Source: Ambrosia x helenae
Taxonomy: Eukaryota; Streptophyta; Magnoliopsida; Asterales; Asteraceae
Reading direction: 5' to 3'
Assembly (NCBI GenBank): GCA_030844895.1
Contig: CM061227.1
Coordinates: forward strand, 2,257,153-2,321,152
Length of the DNA: 64,000 nucleotides
The number at the start of each line of letters is the position of its first letter. Position 1 is the stretch's first letter. The translations under genes were made by a program, and so were the position numbers. A model generated the notes under the pieces. It searched no databases. It worked only from the letters and a program-made list of their open reading frames with translations, and had not been told where the DNA came from. Shown piece after piece: positions 33,672-46,060 of the stretch.

Positions 33672-34957
33672 CTATTACCAGGGAGCACGTAGCGTACCGA
33701 GGCCATAACATAAGGTCGTAGAACAGATCAGGGCGTAGGAGAAATTCAGAAGAGGGCATAAGCTACACACTATTACTTAAAAGCTCGGAATTTGAGGGAG
33801 TTTCACATATTTATTCCTATAATTTAGGGTTTCGAAATAATCTTCTTTTCCAAACGTTTTTTGGGTGTTCTAGGCGATTTGGAGCACTCCCATCATCATT
33901 CCAATCAAGAATTCATGTCTCAACTAGGAAGTGAAGAACAAATCTTGAAGATGAGCAGCTAATCTCTCTATAACTTACTCTGGGTGAATGGTTTGTTTAG
34001 GATAAACATTAAAACTTTGTTTGACATATGTTTCGGATTGTTATTTATTAAATGTTGAGGAATAAATTGTGTCTAGTTAATTAAAACGACTTGTTTGTGT
34101 TTCAAATATTTGTCTTTTGTCATTTGAATTCCGTTTTCTTGCGTTGTGAGGGGTTTGGTAATTAAGGAGTGTTTGGCATATCTAATGGGGTAATTGGATT
34201 GTACGAATTATTATTAAAAGGATGTCTTCAATTATCATTTGAACTATTTAATTCCTAAACCATGTCTATATGGTATCCAACTAAACAAACGACTGTTATG
34301 TGAAACCTGGAACGTGAAATCCAGAGGGGGTTGTTTTTCGTTTGATTGAATTTAGAAACCTTAATTAAGTTCTCTATTTTAAATAGTATTCTCAAAAACA
34401 AATAAAAAAATAGACTTGCTTCAGTACTTAGTTTAATTATTTAATAACATGAACATTTTTCACGAATTTTATGTAAAGACGACCTTAGTTATCCATACTC
34501 GTATAGGTAGTTAAACTTAGTGATTAATTTAGTTTTGATTTAACCTCAACATCTACATCAAGGCATCATTTGGATGGATTGATGTTCGCATCATTTCATC
34601 ATTGAAGGGCCTAGGTTTGAATCTTATACTAATCAACACTAGACATTTACTTTGTGGGTTACTTGGACACCTACCACATGTATGGATAATGGTTTCCTTC
34701 CAAGAATAATTTAAAGTTACCTAAAGAAATTAAAAAAATAATAAGAAATTGAAATCATTTTCAAAAACACCACACAGACCAACTTTAATCGTTCCCATGA
34801 TTCCTCGATCTTCTTAAATTCTAAGTTTTCCCGAATCGAGATCCCTACTTCTATGGCACCATGTTTTCACTAAACTTTATGTTGCTATCGTCCTCTTCAA
34901 CACAAGCATAAGTTAGTTATCATTACAAGTGTCGTGAAAGAACAAACACATTTAGAA
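33672..34957. other. Intergenic, no gene seen
   Basis: AT-rich sequence to the right of element B. No reading frame with recognisable protein, no RNA gene and no repeat ends were found. Confidence 0.55.
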
Positions 34958-35161
34958 GGTGTTTGGGATTGCGGTTTGAATCTGATTTTTAGATTATTGT
35001 GTTTTGAAAACGCAGATAATCAGTTTTTAGTGTTTGAGATTGCATTTTGAAAACGCAAATAAACAGTTTTTTAAGCTACCAAAACGCAATAATCTATAAG
35101 CAGCTCCATCCTTGCTTTTCCAAAACGCATAATATGTTTTGAATAATCAATCACAGACACC
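34958..35161. mobile_element. Small MITE, hAT-like
   Basis: Ends GGTGTTTGGGATTG and, inverted, GGTGTCTGTGATTG enclose 204 bp with several AAAACGCA / TGCGTTTT words. This is a common plant MITE style. Target duplication not clear. Confidence 0.5.
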
Positions 35162-36641
35162 CCCTTAAAAAGGTTAATTGTGTTGGTTTTGTAGATCCCA
35201 GATAATATGAGGTTACCATTGGCGGTTATGGACCAAGTCAAGGAGGCCATAAGGCTCGGTTTTATTTTTATCGGGGGCACATTTTTTTTTTATAAATATA
35301 AAATTCCTATATGTAAATATGTGTGTATTTTTTAAAACTAAAAATCCATTTAACACTTAAAAGTTAGGCCCAATAATAATCAAGTTAAAACTTAAAAATT
35401 ATTAACCCGTAAGGTGATCGATGTCGTTGGGTCGGTCAAAAACAATTAAAAATATAGTATAGTGAAAGTCGAGTCGTCTTCATAGGGAATTGGTGGAAAG
35501 AGTAGTTTTGTAAATTTAACTATTAACCTAAAACCTATTACTTTGTTTTTGCTTTGAATTCAGAAAACGGATTTAAAAAGTTGTGAAAAATAATAATAAA
35601 GAAGTAACCCCCTCCGAATTTCCGGTTCAATGATTCACCCAAACCTGGTTAAATGATAGGATACCACATAGACATGGCTTTGTTAAACGATTTTAAATCA
35701 AGTGATAACCGAACACAAGTTTTTAATAATAACATGTACAATTCAATTACCAACCCACGTGTATCAATTACCCTCCCAATGATCAAACTGCCCACGATGT
35801 AAGAAAACCGAATGCGAATGATAAAAAGATAAGCAATTGAAACACACATGAATTATTTAAATAATAAAAACCACAAATATTCTTCAAACTAATGAAAAAC
35901 AATCCCAAATACCAAATCAAACAAGTTTAAAGGGTTTCACAAACAAACCGTACACCCGAAGGTGGTTACAATAATGTTTAGCTGTGCATCTCGGTCATTA
36001 CGCTGCTTCATCTATTTTTCTTCTCATCGTGCGATTCTCCTCCAGCCTTTGACTACTTCTGTCGTGCGCCCCTAGGCAACCCCAAAAGCTACTGTCGTCC
36101 AATTCTCCTTAATATTTCAATACCCTACTTTTCTATACATTTGACTCACGTGCCTTTAGGCCCATTAACATTGTTATTGTTATTGTTATTGTTATTGTTA
36201 TTATTATTCAACTCGGGTGTTCTTTCGCTCGACCAAAATTTCTCGTCTATGCCCCAACGTCCATGAACACCTGCTATCAAGTGTTTGTGTCTCGATTAAA
36301 ATTCTTTTGTTTTGAGCTTATTATCCACAAACACCTACAAAACACATGCGCACTAATAAATAACTAAGACTGACTAAAAGCACACAATAAAAGATTAAAA
36401 TATATACAAAACTAACATATTAACAAGGTGTTTTTCACAACACATCATAAGGCGCCATAACATTTATAAGTCCAATACCTATTTAATTTATTAATTAAAA
36501 AAAATAAGCATCGCTACTATGAGAGCTTCATGAATTATTGGTTAGATACTAGAATACATATTGTAATTAAATGATTTAAAAAAGACTAACATGCTGTCTT
36601 GTAACTAATTACTAATTAATTATCTTAATTTGTATTCATGC

Positions 36642-36687
<46 letters not shown>
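35162..36687. other. Intergenic with two microsatellites
   Basis: No gene recognised. A (TTATTG)n hexanucleotide tract lies at 36166-36206 and an (ATA)n tract at 36640-36687. The latter ends exactly at a Helitron CTAG terminus. Confidence 0.6.
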
Positions 36688-36688
<1 letters not shown>

Positions 36689-38243
36689 TAGTATTTTATT
36701 TACCCGCACTTCGCTGCGGGAACTTCTGTTGCATTGAGGGTTTGGTACACGGTAAAGATCGCGTTTCGCTGTGGCAGCTCCTGTTGCGTTGAGGGTTTAG
36801 TGGACATTAAAAATACCATTAAGTGACTGTTATTTTTGCGTGTGCGTAAAAAAATAGCTTGCCGCCCATTACCTTGCAGACCAGCCTTAACATTACAACA
36901 GTTGGGTTGCCCATTGTTAACTCGATATGAAGCCCAAAGTATTCCAAAAATGACAGCCCATTATTTGTTCACCTGAGCCACAATTTGTAATTATGGCAGG
37001 CCCACTTGTGGCTTTCGTTTGGGCTGTTTGGTCAAACTTGGGCTATTTGGTCATTGGTCGGCTGAGTATTAAAATACGACACTATAGAAGTGTCGTTTTA
37101 ATAGATACAACGACGAGGACGACACCACACCACCACTCACGAACTATTATAATATTGAGTGTGACAAAATATGATTATTCTTTTAACCTACCTTGATAGT
37201 AATTGCAATGGCATCTTCATGTCCAAAGTTCTATTATCTGCGCTTTGACCTTTCACAAATTATGCGTTCGGCTTAAATGTGTGTTGAAAATATTCCTTAA
37301 TATTATTCAGTTTTATATCCGTTATTGTTATATTTTTGGGTTCTAATATGTTTGTTATTGTTCTTGTCACATGTAATGGAATAATGGACTCTATATGGAC
37401 TTGCTGAGATAAATGAATTGTGGAGCTAAAAGGGCCGATAGCAGATGGGCTTGTAGCGGGTAGCAGATAATCAGATAATCGTAGCTGGGCCTAGGATGTG
37501 TTGCACTTATGCTGGACTCATTATAAGATTCATGGGCTACATCCCTATATCAGCCCATTCACCTTTGTTGAACATTCCAAAGACCATTATATAAACGTCT
37601 CATATCTGGCATTTGGATTAGTTTTTAGAAAAACAACACCTAATCACTTAACCTCTCTAAAAAGATATCTCTCGTCTCTTTTGTTTAGACGATTAGGGTT
37701 AGGTCTCAGATTATTGGTGTGTCTGTGATTCTTGGTGTCCTGGTCATTGTCTAGTTTTTTATTTTTCACGTTGATCTTGTGTGAGAGAGGTGTTTTGTAG
37801 TGAGGTTTTGTTTTGTAATCGTTCTTTAGGGTTTGTACAACTTTAAGGGTCGGATGTTTTGAATAAACGTTTCTGAATTTGTTTGTTGAACCATTAAATT
37901 TGACAATGTGCCCTCACGTATCACGTGAATAGTACCTAACTTTTGTATAAAACGATTTTCAGTATTTATTGAGACTTGTATAATTGTGAAAATTGTTAAT
38001 AATAAATTATTCTGAATAACTAATATGCCAACATATTCTTCAGAAATAAAAGTTGTTAGTTTGAAAATTACCGTTAAAAAAAAGGTGTTATTTGATTATA
38101 CTTTTTTTTTTTATTATACTATTAAAAATTATTACGAAGTAGATGGGAAAAACTCTCAACTCGTAGAAGACGATTTGCGTGACTACTCTTATTCTGTAAA
38201 GACGGTTTGCGTGACTCTTAACCAGGATTTCTTTTCATATAGA

Positions 38244-39440
38244 CCAGTAAGAATGCCTGCACGTTGCGGCGGGTGCATCTGTTTTGCCCCTCGTGCATCG
38301 TGTTTGTTGGTTATTCATTATGATGAAGTAGAAAACAACGATGTATAAAATATATGTTATTAAAAACTGAAACTCATAAGTATATCTTCTGAATATTTTA
38401 AATATGTACGTCACAATAGGCCGTATTATTCCTTGGAACACCCTTAGATTGGCCACGTCCTTCGGTGGGACCCTTTTATGTATCTCGAAGGCAGATAAGT
38501 ATGCCATCGTAGATGGTGCTTAGCGTAGTGAAGTGGCGTTGTATCTCTTAATGGCCATAAGACTGTAGTGGAAGTGATGTAATTACTAAAATGCAATTTG
38601 TAGTGTGCAACATATTTCTATTATTTTAGGGCACACGCAAGATGCAGCAGAGCCAATGATTTGCATAGATACTCTCTTTTATGTTAGTTTGACAAGCGTC
38701 GTAACAAATATATTGGACCCAAACAAATTAGTAATCAATATAGTTAAAACTACCAAATCGACTGATAAGAACGTCTTCTTTTAGATATGAAAACAATTGG
38801 TGACTTCGTGGGATCAGAAACTTAAATTCTATTCCTAGAAGCTTATAGTAGTAGAGAAAACAAAAAACCATCGAGGAAGATGATGACGTTGCTCATGAAG
38901 TATCTATACCATATTTCTTGTATAAACGTCAAGCCTACATATATCACTCACTTTAATTGGTTGAAACGTGTCATGGGTTGGGTGTGTTGGCAACTTCAAG
39001 CCTACATATTCATTTGTGTGCAGAAGTGTCACATCATACCATCCTGCAACCACATAAATTTAAAGAGAAGATATAAATACATAATATATGATCTAATTTA
39101 TTTACTATAAACATTGAAAGATATGTAAGTTATGTATGTGAAGAGTCACCACATTATTTATATACCAAATACATGACCACTATTTATAAGACTATAAAAT
39201 TGATACAAACATAATAAAGACATGGAGGTTATGAATGTAAAGAGTCACCACATTATTGTTAATTTCCTCATCAATTTTATAATTATGTTTAAATTAATTT
39301 CTTAAGTGATTTAATATTTAGGTAGAAAGACAATTTTACCCCCTAAATGACTTCAATAAGCATTGTACTATAAGCAATAAAGGTTGTATTTACTTAAATT
39401 TTGCGGGTATCCTTCACTGATGTTTTATATATAGTATAGA
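38244..39440 (-). mobile_element. Helitron candidate (minus), inner element
   Basis: The 5' end at 39440 reads TCTATACTATATATAAAACA on the minus strand, preceded by A, and continues TCAGTGAAGGATACCCGC. It closely follows plant Helitron 5' ends. A 3' terminus at 38244 has a GC-rich hairpin (CCGCCGCAACGTGCAGGC) and CTGG in place of CTAG, followed by T. If paired, a 1.2-kb element is nested in the outer Helitron. The pairing is inference; the 5' end itself is strong. Confidence 0.5.
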
Positions 39441-39567
39441 TAGATACAGTAAAACTTGTGGAGAGTCCATTGTCACCAACATACATGCTAGAGTCCATTG
39501 TCACCAACATACATGCGAAATCAAACAAATAACGAGCTTAATCATATTACAAAACGAGAGTGTTTTT

Positions 39568-40223
39568 ATTTGTGTTAAGTCATTGACATGTGTCATGATG
39601 CACGAATTTTCCATCGTTGTCCAAAATTTCCCTTGTAATACACTCTGCTTCACGTCATGCGTGTTTCTCATTTAAGCTATATCTCAATGAGGAACATGAG
39701 TTGTTAAAGTTTATCGCAACATGCTACCATTTCATGTATTCTCAATGGTTATTCCTAGCAACCACTATACAAGGTATGTAAACATAAAAACAAAGATTAT
39801 AAAGAGAAAGATAAGATGAAAAATGAGAGAGCTCTTTATCAAGGAGTTATATCAAATACAATAAGCCTATATTTATAGAGATACAACATTAATACAAACT
39901 TAATGGTATATGGGAGTTAGAATATAAATAGTCACCATAATATATATGTTTATTACAAAGAAAGATTAATTATATCACATGATACGTATAAAAATTGGTA
40001 CTTAATGTTTACATACCTTGTATAGTGGTTGCTAGGAATAACCATTGAGAATACATGAAATGGTAGCATGTTGCGATAAACTTTAACAACTCATGTTCCT
40101 CATTGAGATATAGCTTAAACGAGAAACACGCAGGACATGAAGCAGAGTGTATTACAAGGGAAATTGTGGACAACGATGGAAAATTCGTGCATCATGACAC
40201 ATGTCAATGACTTAACACAAATA
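39568..40223. repeat. 218-bp inverted repeat (long hairpin)
   Basis: 39568-39785 and 40005-40223 are inverted copies with only a few mismatches, separated by ~219 bp. Transcription from either side would give a long double-stranded stem, a possible source of small RNAs. Confidence 0.92.
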
Positions 40224-40374
40224 CAATAAGCCTATATTTATAGAGATACAACATTAATACAAACTTAATGGTATATGGGAGTTAGAATATAAATAGTCAC
40301 CATAATATATATGTTTATTACAAAGAAAGATTAGTGATATTATATCACATTATACGTATAAAAATTGGTACTTA
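39854..40374. repeat. ~150-bp direct repeats flanking the right inverted arm
   Basis: AAATACAATAAGCCTATA through AAAAATTGGTACTTAA occurs at about 39854-40004 and 40216-40374. The second copy has an extra GTGATAT. The right inverted arm sits exactly between them. This looks like a template-switch or foldback event that duplicated its flank. Confidence 0.88.
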
Positions 40375-41257
40375 AAACAAAAATCACCTCTGCTTTTGAA
40401 AATCTTTATAAGAGTATAAGGAGATGATGAGACCTTTCGCGTTATCCACGGTGTCTCGAATCCATCTTTGGCCATTTAGAGACTATTAATCCCACCTGTC
40501 AATTATCATCAATCATCATAAATCCACGAACTCATTTTTTTTTTTCCATTAACACAGTTTTATGGTTAAAAAAAACTATTTGACCAACTAAATCAAGATT
40601 CCTAAAAAAAATACTAATTAACATCACAATGTTTACGTATCAAGCTTTAGTGGAAATAATGTTTACGTATCAAGCTTCAATAAAAATGCAATAGAGATAA
40701 AAAACAATAAATAAAATGAAAGATACGGATAGGAAATAATGTTTGCATATCAAGCTTTAATGAAATGCCATAGTGAAAAAAAAAAGAACAAGATAAACAA
40801 AATGAACGATACGATAAGGAACCTGTGATGATAGAAGGGTTTTGAGGCGAGAAACCAAAGAATTAGGTTTGGTGATTTATGTGGTGATTCTTGTTGTTGT
40901 TGACCCCATGTATAAGAAGAAGGAGTTACTAATGAATTGATGATAATGATGATGAAAGGTTGATTATTATGAGAGGTTGATGATTATAAGGGGTTGAAAG
41001 GTCTTAAATTTAAGATGCATCATTGTTGTATTTTGTGTTCTAAAAGTTGGACATGAGGGTAGAATTGGGATAAGATTTTAGGATGTGAGGTATTGGATTA
41101 TGCTAAATTTACCACTCTACCCTTCTAAGTGTCTTAAATGTCCATAAAATTTCAATTATACCCTCATTACATAAGCATAAGTCAATTGTACATATTGCTT
41201 TAATAGTTGGATGCTTGACAAAATTACAATCTTAGCCATCACTCCTCCTTAATAAGA

Positions 41258-41290
41258 CTAGTAGGGTGCCCGCGCGTTGCGGCGGAGACC
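41258..41290 (-). mobile_element. Helitron 3' terminus (minus)
   Basis: On the minus strand CCGCCGCAACGCGCGGGC is followed by ACCCTA and CTAG (41261-41258), then T. The matching 5' end, further right, was not found. It directly abuts the proposed 5' end of the outer Helitron at 41257. Confidence 0.7.
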
Positions 41291-41760
41291 ACAACACTCC
41301 AATTAGTGATTTTAAAGGTGTGTACAGGTTGTTGTTCGGTTCACTTTGTTTCGAGCCATAATCAAAACCAAAACCTTCGATTAAGATATTTCAAAAACTA
41401 ATGGGTTTCAATTATTCATTTGTTCCAATTTGGTTAATCGGTTACAAACATCGGTCCAACTGGTTTTCGATAAATAACCAAAAAATTTTCTTTACTTGGA
41501 AATGTAAGTTGAAATATTTAAGAAGAACCATTATCATAATACATAATTAAATACAAAGTGTGACTCATACCAGAAGCAGTGCAGCAAAAAAGACAATCTT
41601 AAAATGATTTATTTTTGAAAGTATGCAGTTTTAAAAACAATTTTAAAAGTAATGTAGTTATATCTTGGACTAAGAATTGATAAACAAAAGGAGAAAAAAC
41701 TCCAGTTGAAGTGTGGAAAAGAGAGAAGCCAAAGAAAAAATATACAACACTTCTAAAATT

Positions 41761-42469
41761 TGTCTTAAAAACCAAGACATAGTTTAAAAACGTTTTTCTT
41801 TATACATATGTAGAAAAAGATGAAAAGATAGATTAAATAGCATAAGAGAAATGGCAAGTCCATTTCATAAACACACAAAACGGACAAGAAACAAGACAAA
41901 ACTATAGTGTGAAATTCATTCGATAGCAAAACATGACAAGTAATTTTTATTTTGATCATCAACAGTAAACTAAAATAACATTTACCTGCAAACCACCATA
42001 GCTTTCATACCCATCATTTGCTAGGAAGTCATGTCGTCACCCATGGTCTCTAGAATCTCTATTACTATTCTTTGGAGCATAATGCACATATGGGGCTACG
42101 GAAAGATACAAAAGTGTCTTAAAAACCAAGACATAGTTTAAAAACGTTTTTCTTTATACATATGTAGAAAAAGATGAAAAGATAGATTAAATAGCATAAG
42201 AGAAATGGCAAGTCCATTTCATAAACACACAAAACGGACAAGAAACAAGACAAAACTATAGTGTGAAATTCATTCGATAGCAAAACATGACAAGTAATTT
42301 TTATTTTGATCATCAACAGTAAACTAAAATAACATTTACCTGCAAACCACCATAGCTTTCATAACCCATCATTTGCTAGGAAGTCATGTCGTCACCCATG
42401 GGCTCTAGAATCTCTATTACTATTCTTTGGAGCATAATGCACATATGGGGCTACGGAAAGATACAAAAG
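41761..42469. repeat. Tandem duplication, 354-355 bp unit
   Basis: 41761-42114 and 42115-42469 are almost identical (differences near ATACCC/ATAACCC and TGGTCTC/TGGGCTC). No coding content was recognised; the identical 65-codon minus frames in both are AT-rich chance frames. Confidence 0.95.
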
Positions 42470-43969
42470 AACATGGGGTTATTGATAACTTATATTTAAA
42501 ACAAAGTAAATATGGTTATTGATTAATTTTGATGTGTAATGTGTAATAATGGAAGGGGTTACATGTTGGAGGTGATATGATGTGTGTATTACACACATAT
42601 ACAATAAGCATGAGATGTTGTACACAAGGGGCAAAAAAGAAGAAAANNNNNNNNNNNNNNNNNNNNNNNNNNNNNNNNNNNNNNNNNNNNNNNNNNNNNN
42701 NNNNNNNNNNNNNNNNNNNNNNNNNNNNNNNNNNNNNNNNNNNNNNAAAAAACACTCAAATTTACATACAATTCGAAAATCATCAAGAGCAGAAAACTAA
42801 CCTCCAAGCTGTTCATTCTTTTGTTGTTATTCCACCAAGAATTTCTATGACGACACGAAATCTAATTGCACCCATCTTCAATCAACCACCATAATCAATC
42901 CCCCCCCAAAACAGACCATCACCTATGTTCCCCTTTCTTATTTTTTGTCTGCACCAAAATAGAAGAATTAAAAAAAAAAAAAAGAGATGACGATAATGGT
43001 GAAAGAATAACCGGAAAGAAAGAATCTGTGAGGCAGATGTGCCTTGAACGATGGGCTTATCGTTTTTTAACTTGCCGGTCAATAATCTCATCTTTCCATA
43101 ACCAAAAAACTATTAACATTAGAAACAGAAATACTGTATGCCTAACCTAACCAACAATATATTGTCTATCATCCTGCAGACTCAGTTATATGTTTATGGA
43201 ATTATCCATATATCATCTATCATGAAATTCCATAATTCCACTGTATATATTCCACAAGTATATCATCTATCATCAAATTCCACTTCAAACCCATCATACG
43301 AATCATCAAAAACACTCACATTCATCCGATCGCTACCCGTTCCCGTTCCACAACCGCCTCAATTCGCACTCTATTCACCGCTCCAGTCACCTTCTTCGTA
43401 TTCTTCTTCTTCGCCAGAGACTTACTTCCTCTCCCACACCAACCTTTTTAAAGCAAAAGCTCCTGAAACTATATTATTCAGAATCTGAGATCAGCATATA
43501 GTAAAGGCTAACAAATAGACCCTCATCAAAACAAAACAGATTTATATGTATATGCAATTAAAAAACCTAACAAAGCCACTAACGATCAATCACATCACCA
43601 CAGAATTCAGATCAAAGAACAAATCACAATGAAATCAATTAGAAACACTTGATTGCAGAACAAAAAAAAAACCAAAAGATTAAGAAAACAAAGATCTGGA
43701 TCTGGATTTACCTCACCCCTCAATCGGAACCCCAACCTGCTTCTGCTCTGCCATTGCTTTAACCCCTGCGGCTACATGCATCTGAAAATGAAGTTAAAGA
43801 TAAGAAAACAAAGATATAATCGGAGATGGGCAAAATCGGTGAAGATTGGTTTAGGTGGATTGAAAGTTGTAGAAAAAGCAAAGACAAATGAAAAGAAGAT
43901 ATGAGAAGAAGATATGAGGTTGAAGACATGAAAAAAAGAGTATACATAATCTGATTTTAAAAAAAAAAA
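42470..43969. other. AT-rich intergenic with scaffold gap; no gene recognised
   Basis: Contains the 100-N gap. A plus-strand frame at 43138-43488 ends with a Ser/Pro-rich stretch (PVPVPQPPQFALYSPLQSPS) that could be part of an unidentified protein. There is no splice or start support. Confidence 0.4.
42647..42746. other. Scaffold gap, 100 N
   Basis: Exactly 100 N, flanked by A-rich sequence on both sides. The order and distance of the two flanks rest on scaffolding only. Confidence 1.
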
Positions 43970-44738
43970 GAGAAATTGCCAATATAGCCTTTGACCCGGT
44001 GACTTTGCCAAAATAGCCCCCTCCAAACCGTCTCGGGATGACGTTTCGCAATTCCCTGAACGCCCCAACCGACTATTTTTTGAACTCTCCCACGGGACCC
44101 AGCCACATGATGACACGTGTCCTCAAACTCTCCACCGTCTCCGAAGACGCTTCGGATCTGCCAAGAGGTTTCCGGATTTATGTGAGACGCCTCCGTTTCT
44201 GCTCGGCTCATGCTCAGGCGGTTTATTTCACGGCTCGGCTTAAAATCACGAAAGGACTTTAGGCCGTTGGTTTTTTATTTAAATTTTTTTTTTTTTTTTT
44301 CGAAATGTGGGTATAAAATATGGGGGTTAGGGATACGGTTTTTTTATAAGATGGGTTAAAAATGTGGAGTTTTATTACTTGGTTAGGTTGTGATGTTTTC
44401 ACACTACGGATATTCGATTTCTTTTTCACACACTTCCGTGGTATTAATTTTTTTTATAAAAGTCAAAAAAAGGTTTGGATCGTTATTACATCTGCGTTGA
44501 AATTACTTGGATCGTTGTTACATTTGCGCGTGGAATAACACGTGTACAATGTAACTTCGGTTTGGTAATTTACGATATGGGAGTGATCATGCACCTCCCA
44601 AATCTACGTCATGGCCAAAGGGGTAGTAGTGGCGGACGCCTACATCTCATCGGGACCGACGTAATGATAAAATGTTTCGGTCGGAGTTAGTGAGAAGGAA
44701 ACTAGATGTAATGATAAAATGTTTCCTCTTCAATTATG

Positions 44739-44882
44739 AGTTTTAGAAATAATGAGCGGGAAAAAGAGGAAACCCGTAAACCCATTCGAGGCTATCAGAT
44801 ATAGGGAAATGGGAGTTTTAGAAATAATGAGCGGAAAAAGAGGAAACCCGTAAACCCATTCGAGGCTATCAGATATAGGGAA
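44739..44882. repeat. 72-bp tandem duplication
   Basis: GAGTTTTAGAAATAATGAGC through GCTATCAGATATAGGGAAA occurs twice in tandem with one base difference. Confidence 0.95.
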
Positions 44883-45219
44883 AATGTATTTATTTTGTCG
44901 TTTTTAGATTAACGTCAATTGTATTTCTTAATTTTTGTGTATATATCGATACAGATTATGTTTTTGTATGTTTAGTTATATGTTTTTATGATATACCATA
45001 TGTTATATGTTGTATGATATTCGTTAGTTTTTTAATTTTGTGACAACAAACCAATGGTTCCGAGAGAAAACAAGCATGGACCAGAAATAATCCGATAACA
45101 TAACATAAAGAGATTCCGATTAGTTCGATTGAAAAAACTTAAACATACAAACGATAATTACAAACAAGCAATAACCATGAAAACGAAGACCGGACCATAA
45201 AACGACCTAACACGAAATC

Positions 45220-45574
45220 CTACTCGTTAAGTCTTTCTCTCATCATTTGCCAAGCCGAGATGTGGGTAAACATTTTGTTCTGCTTTTCTTCATACTCGAT
45301 TTGGGTGACTTCGATGGCCACGTCTTCGGATGTCTCCTGCCCAAGCTCTTGCAGAGTTTGATTGTAGTACCCATTCCAGATTTGACACTTCGCATTCAAA
45401 TCGGTCCATTTTCGATATATAGAATCTATTGTTCTGTTTGATCCCCCCACCAACCGATTGAACTCATGGAGGATTCTGTACCACTTGTTTGCATGAGTGG
45501 TGCTATTTTGGACATGCTACCAGGGCGGCCACCAAAGCGATTTCTTCCTCTTCCGTCCAACGTGATGGTGCCAT
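45220..45574 (-). pseudogene. Myb/SANT-like DNA-binding protein, frameshifted
   Basis: On the minus strand an ATG at 45574 opens with MAPSRWTEEEEIALVAALVA. After a frameshift near 45520 the frame continues with HANKWYRILHEFNRLVGGSN, then RTIDSIYRKWTDLNAKCQIW, NGYYNQTLQEL and FTHISAWQMMRER. This is the trihelix/SANT pattern (W..EE..L..A, R....I..KW..L...C..WNG.Y) shared by Myb/SANT-like accessory proteins of plant DNA transposons and by NAM-associated or GST-T3-like proteins. Such proteins bind transposon ends in PIF/Harbinger elements. A role at this MULE is inference. The gene lies beside the subterminal motif array. Confidence 0.65.
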
Positions 45575-45659
45575 TTTTTTCGGGGATGGATGATTTGGGT
45601 CGGAGATGGATGATTTTAGATGGTACTTCGTAGTTTCGGTGGTTTGTGACGGTGGCTTA

Positions 45660-46060
45660 GGCCGGGGCAAGGGTTTTTATGGGTTGGGGAGGCGACTTTA
45701 TGGTTGGGAAACGTCTTTTGATATAAAGTCGGGTGGGGAGGCGACTTTATGGTTGGGACACGTCTTTTGATGTAAAGTCGGTTTGGGGAGACGTCTTTTG
45801 AGAAAACCGGGGCGGCATTAATGTAAAGCCGGTTGGCAAACCGTCTTTTCCTAAGAGACGGTTCGGAACCATTTTGGGGAGACGTCTTTTGAGAAAGCCG
45901 GTTGGCAAAGCGTCGTATGGGAACCGTCTTTAGAAAAGCGAGGGCGGCTTTGAAGTAAAGTCGTATGGGAACCGTCTTTAGGGCACGTTGTATAATGTAA
46001 AGACGGTTGGCAAACCGTCTTTTCCTAAGAGACGGTCGGAACCGTTTTTTGAGTAACTTC
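45660..46060. repeat. Left subterminal array of AAAGACGG / CCGTCTTT
   Basis: More than a dozen copies of GTCTTTT, AAAGACGG, GACGTCTTTTG and TAAAGTCGG in 400 bp, many arranged as inverted pairs (CCGTCTTTTCCTAAGAGACGG). The motif core GACG also recurs within the TIRs, suggesting binding sites for a transposition protein. Confidence 0.75.

Larger units (their letters stand above)
36688..41257 (-). mobile_element. Helitron candidate (minus), outer element
   Basis: The 3' terminus is textbook on the minus strand: hairpin CCCGCAGCGAAGTGCGGG (36720-36703), an 11-nt spacer, then CTAG (36691-36688) followed by T. The hairpin-proximal segment is duplicated (36721-36785). The 5' end is less certain. 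At 41257 the minus strand reads TCTTATTAAGGAGG and continues with GATTGTAATTTTG, resembling the Helitron 5' end at 7412. Alternatively this 3' end pairs with the 5' end at 39440. No Rep/helicase is visible. Confidence 0.5.

Noticed and set aside
38235..38507. Possible plastid DNA insertion (IRPIVTYIF frame)
   Set aside because: Could not match it to any plastid gene; the segment lies at a Helitron end and looks like ordinary AT-rich nuclear DNA.
41765..42316. Two identical 65-codon minus frames as a duplicated gene
   Set aside because: They are copies because the DNA is a 354-bp tandem duplication; composition is AT-driven hydrophobic sequence with no family resemblance.
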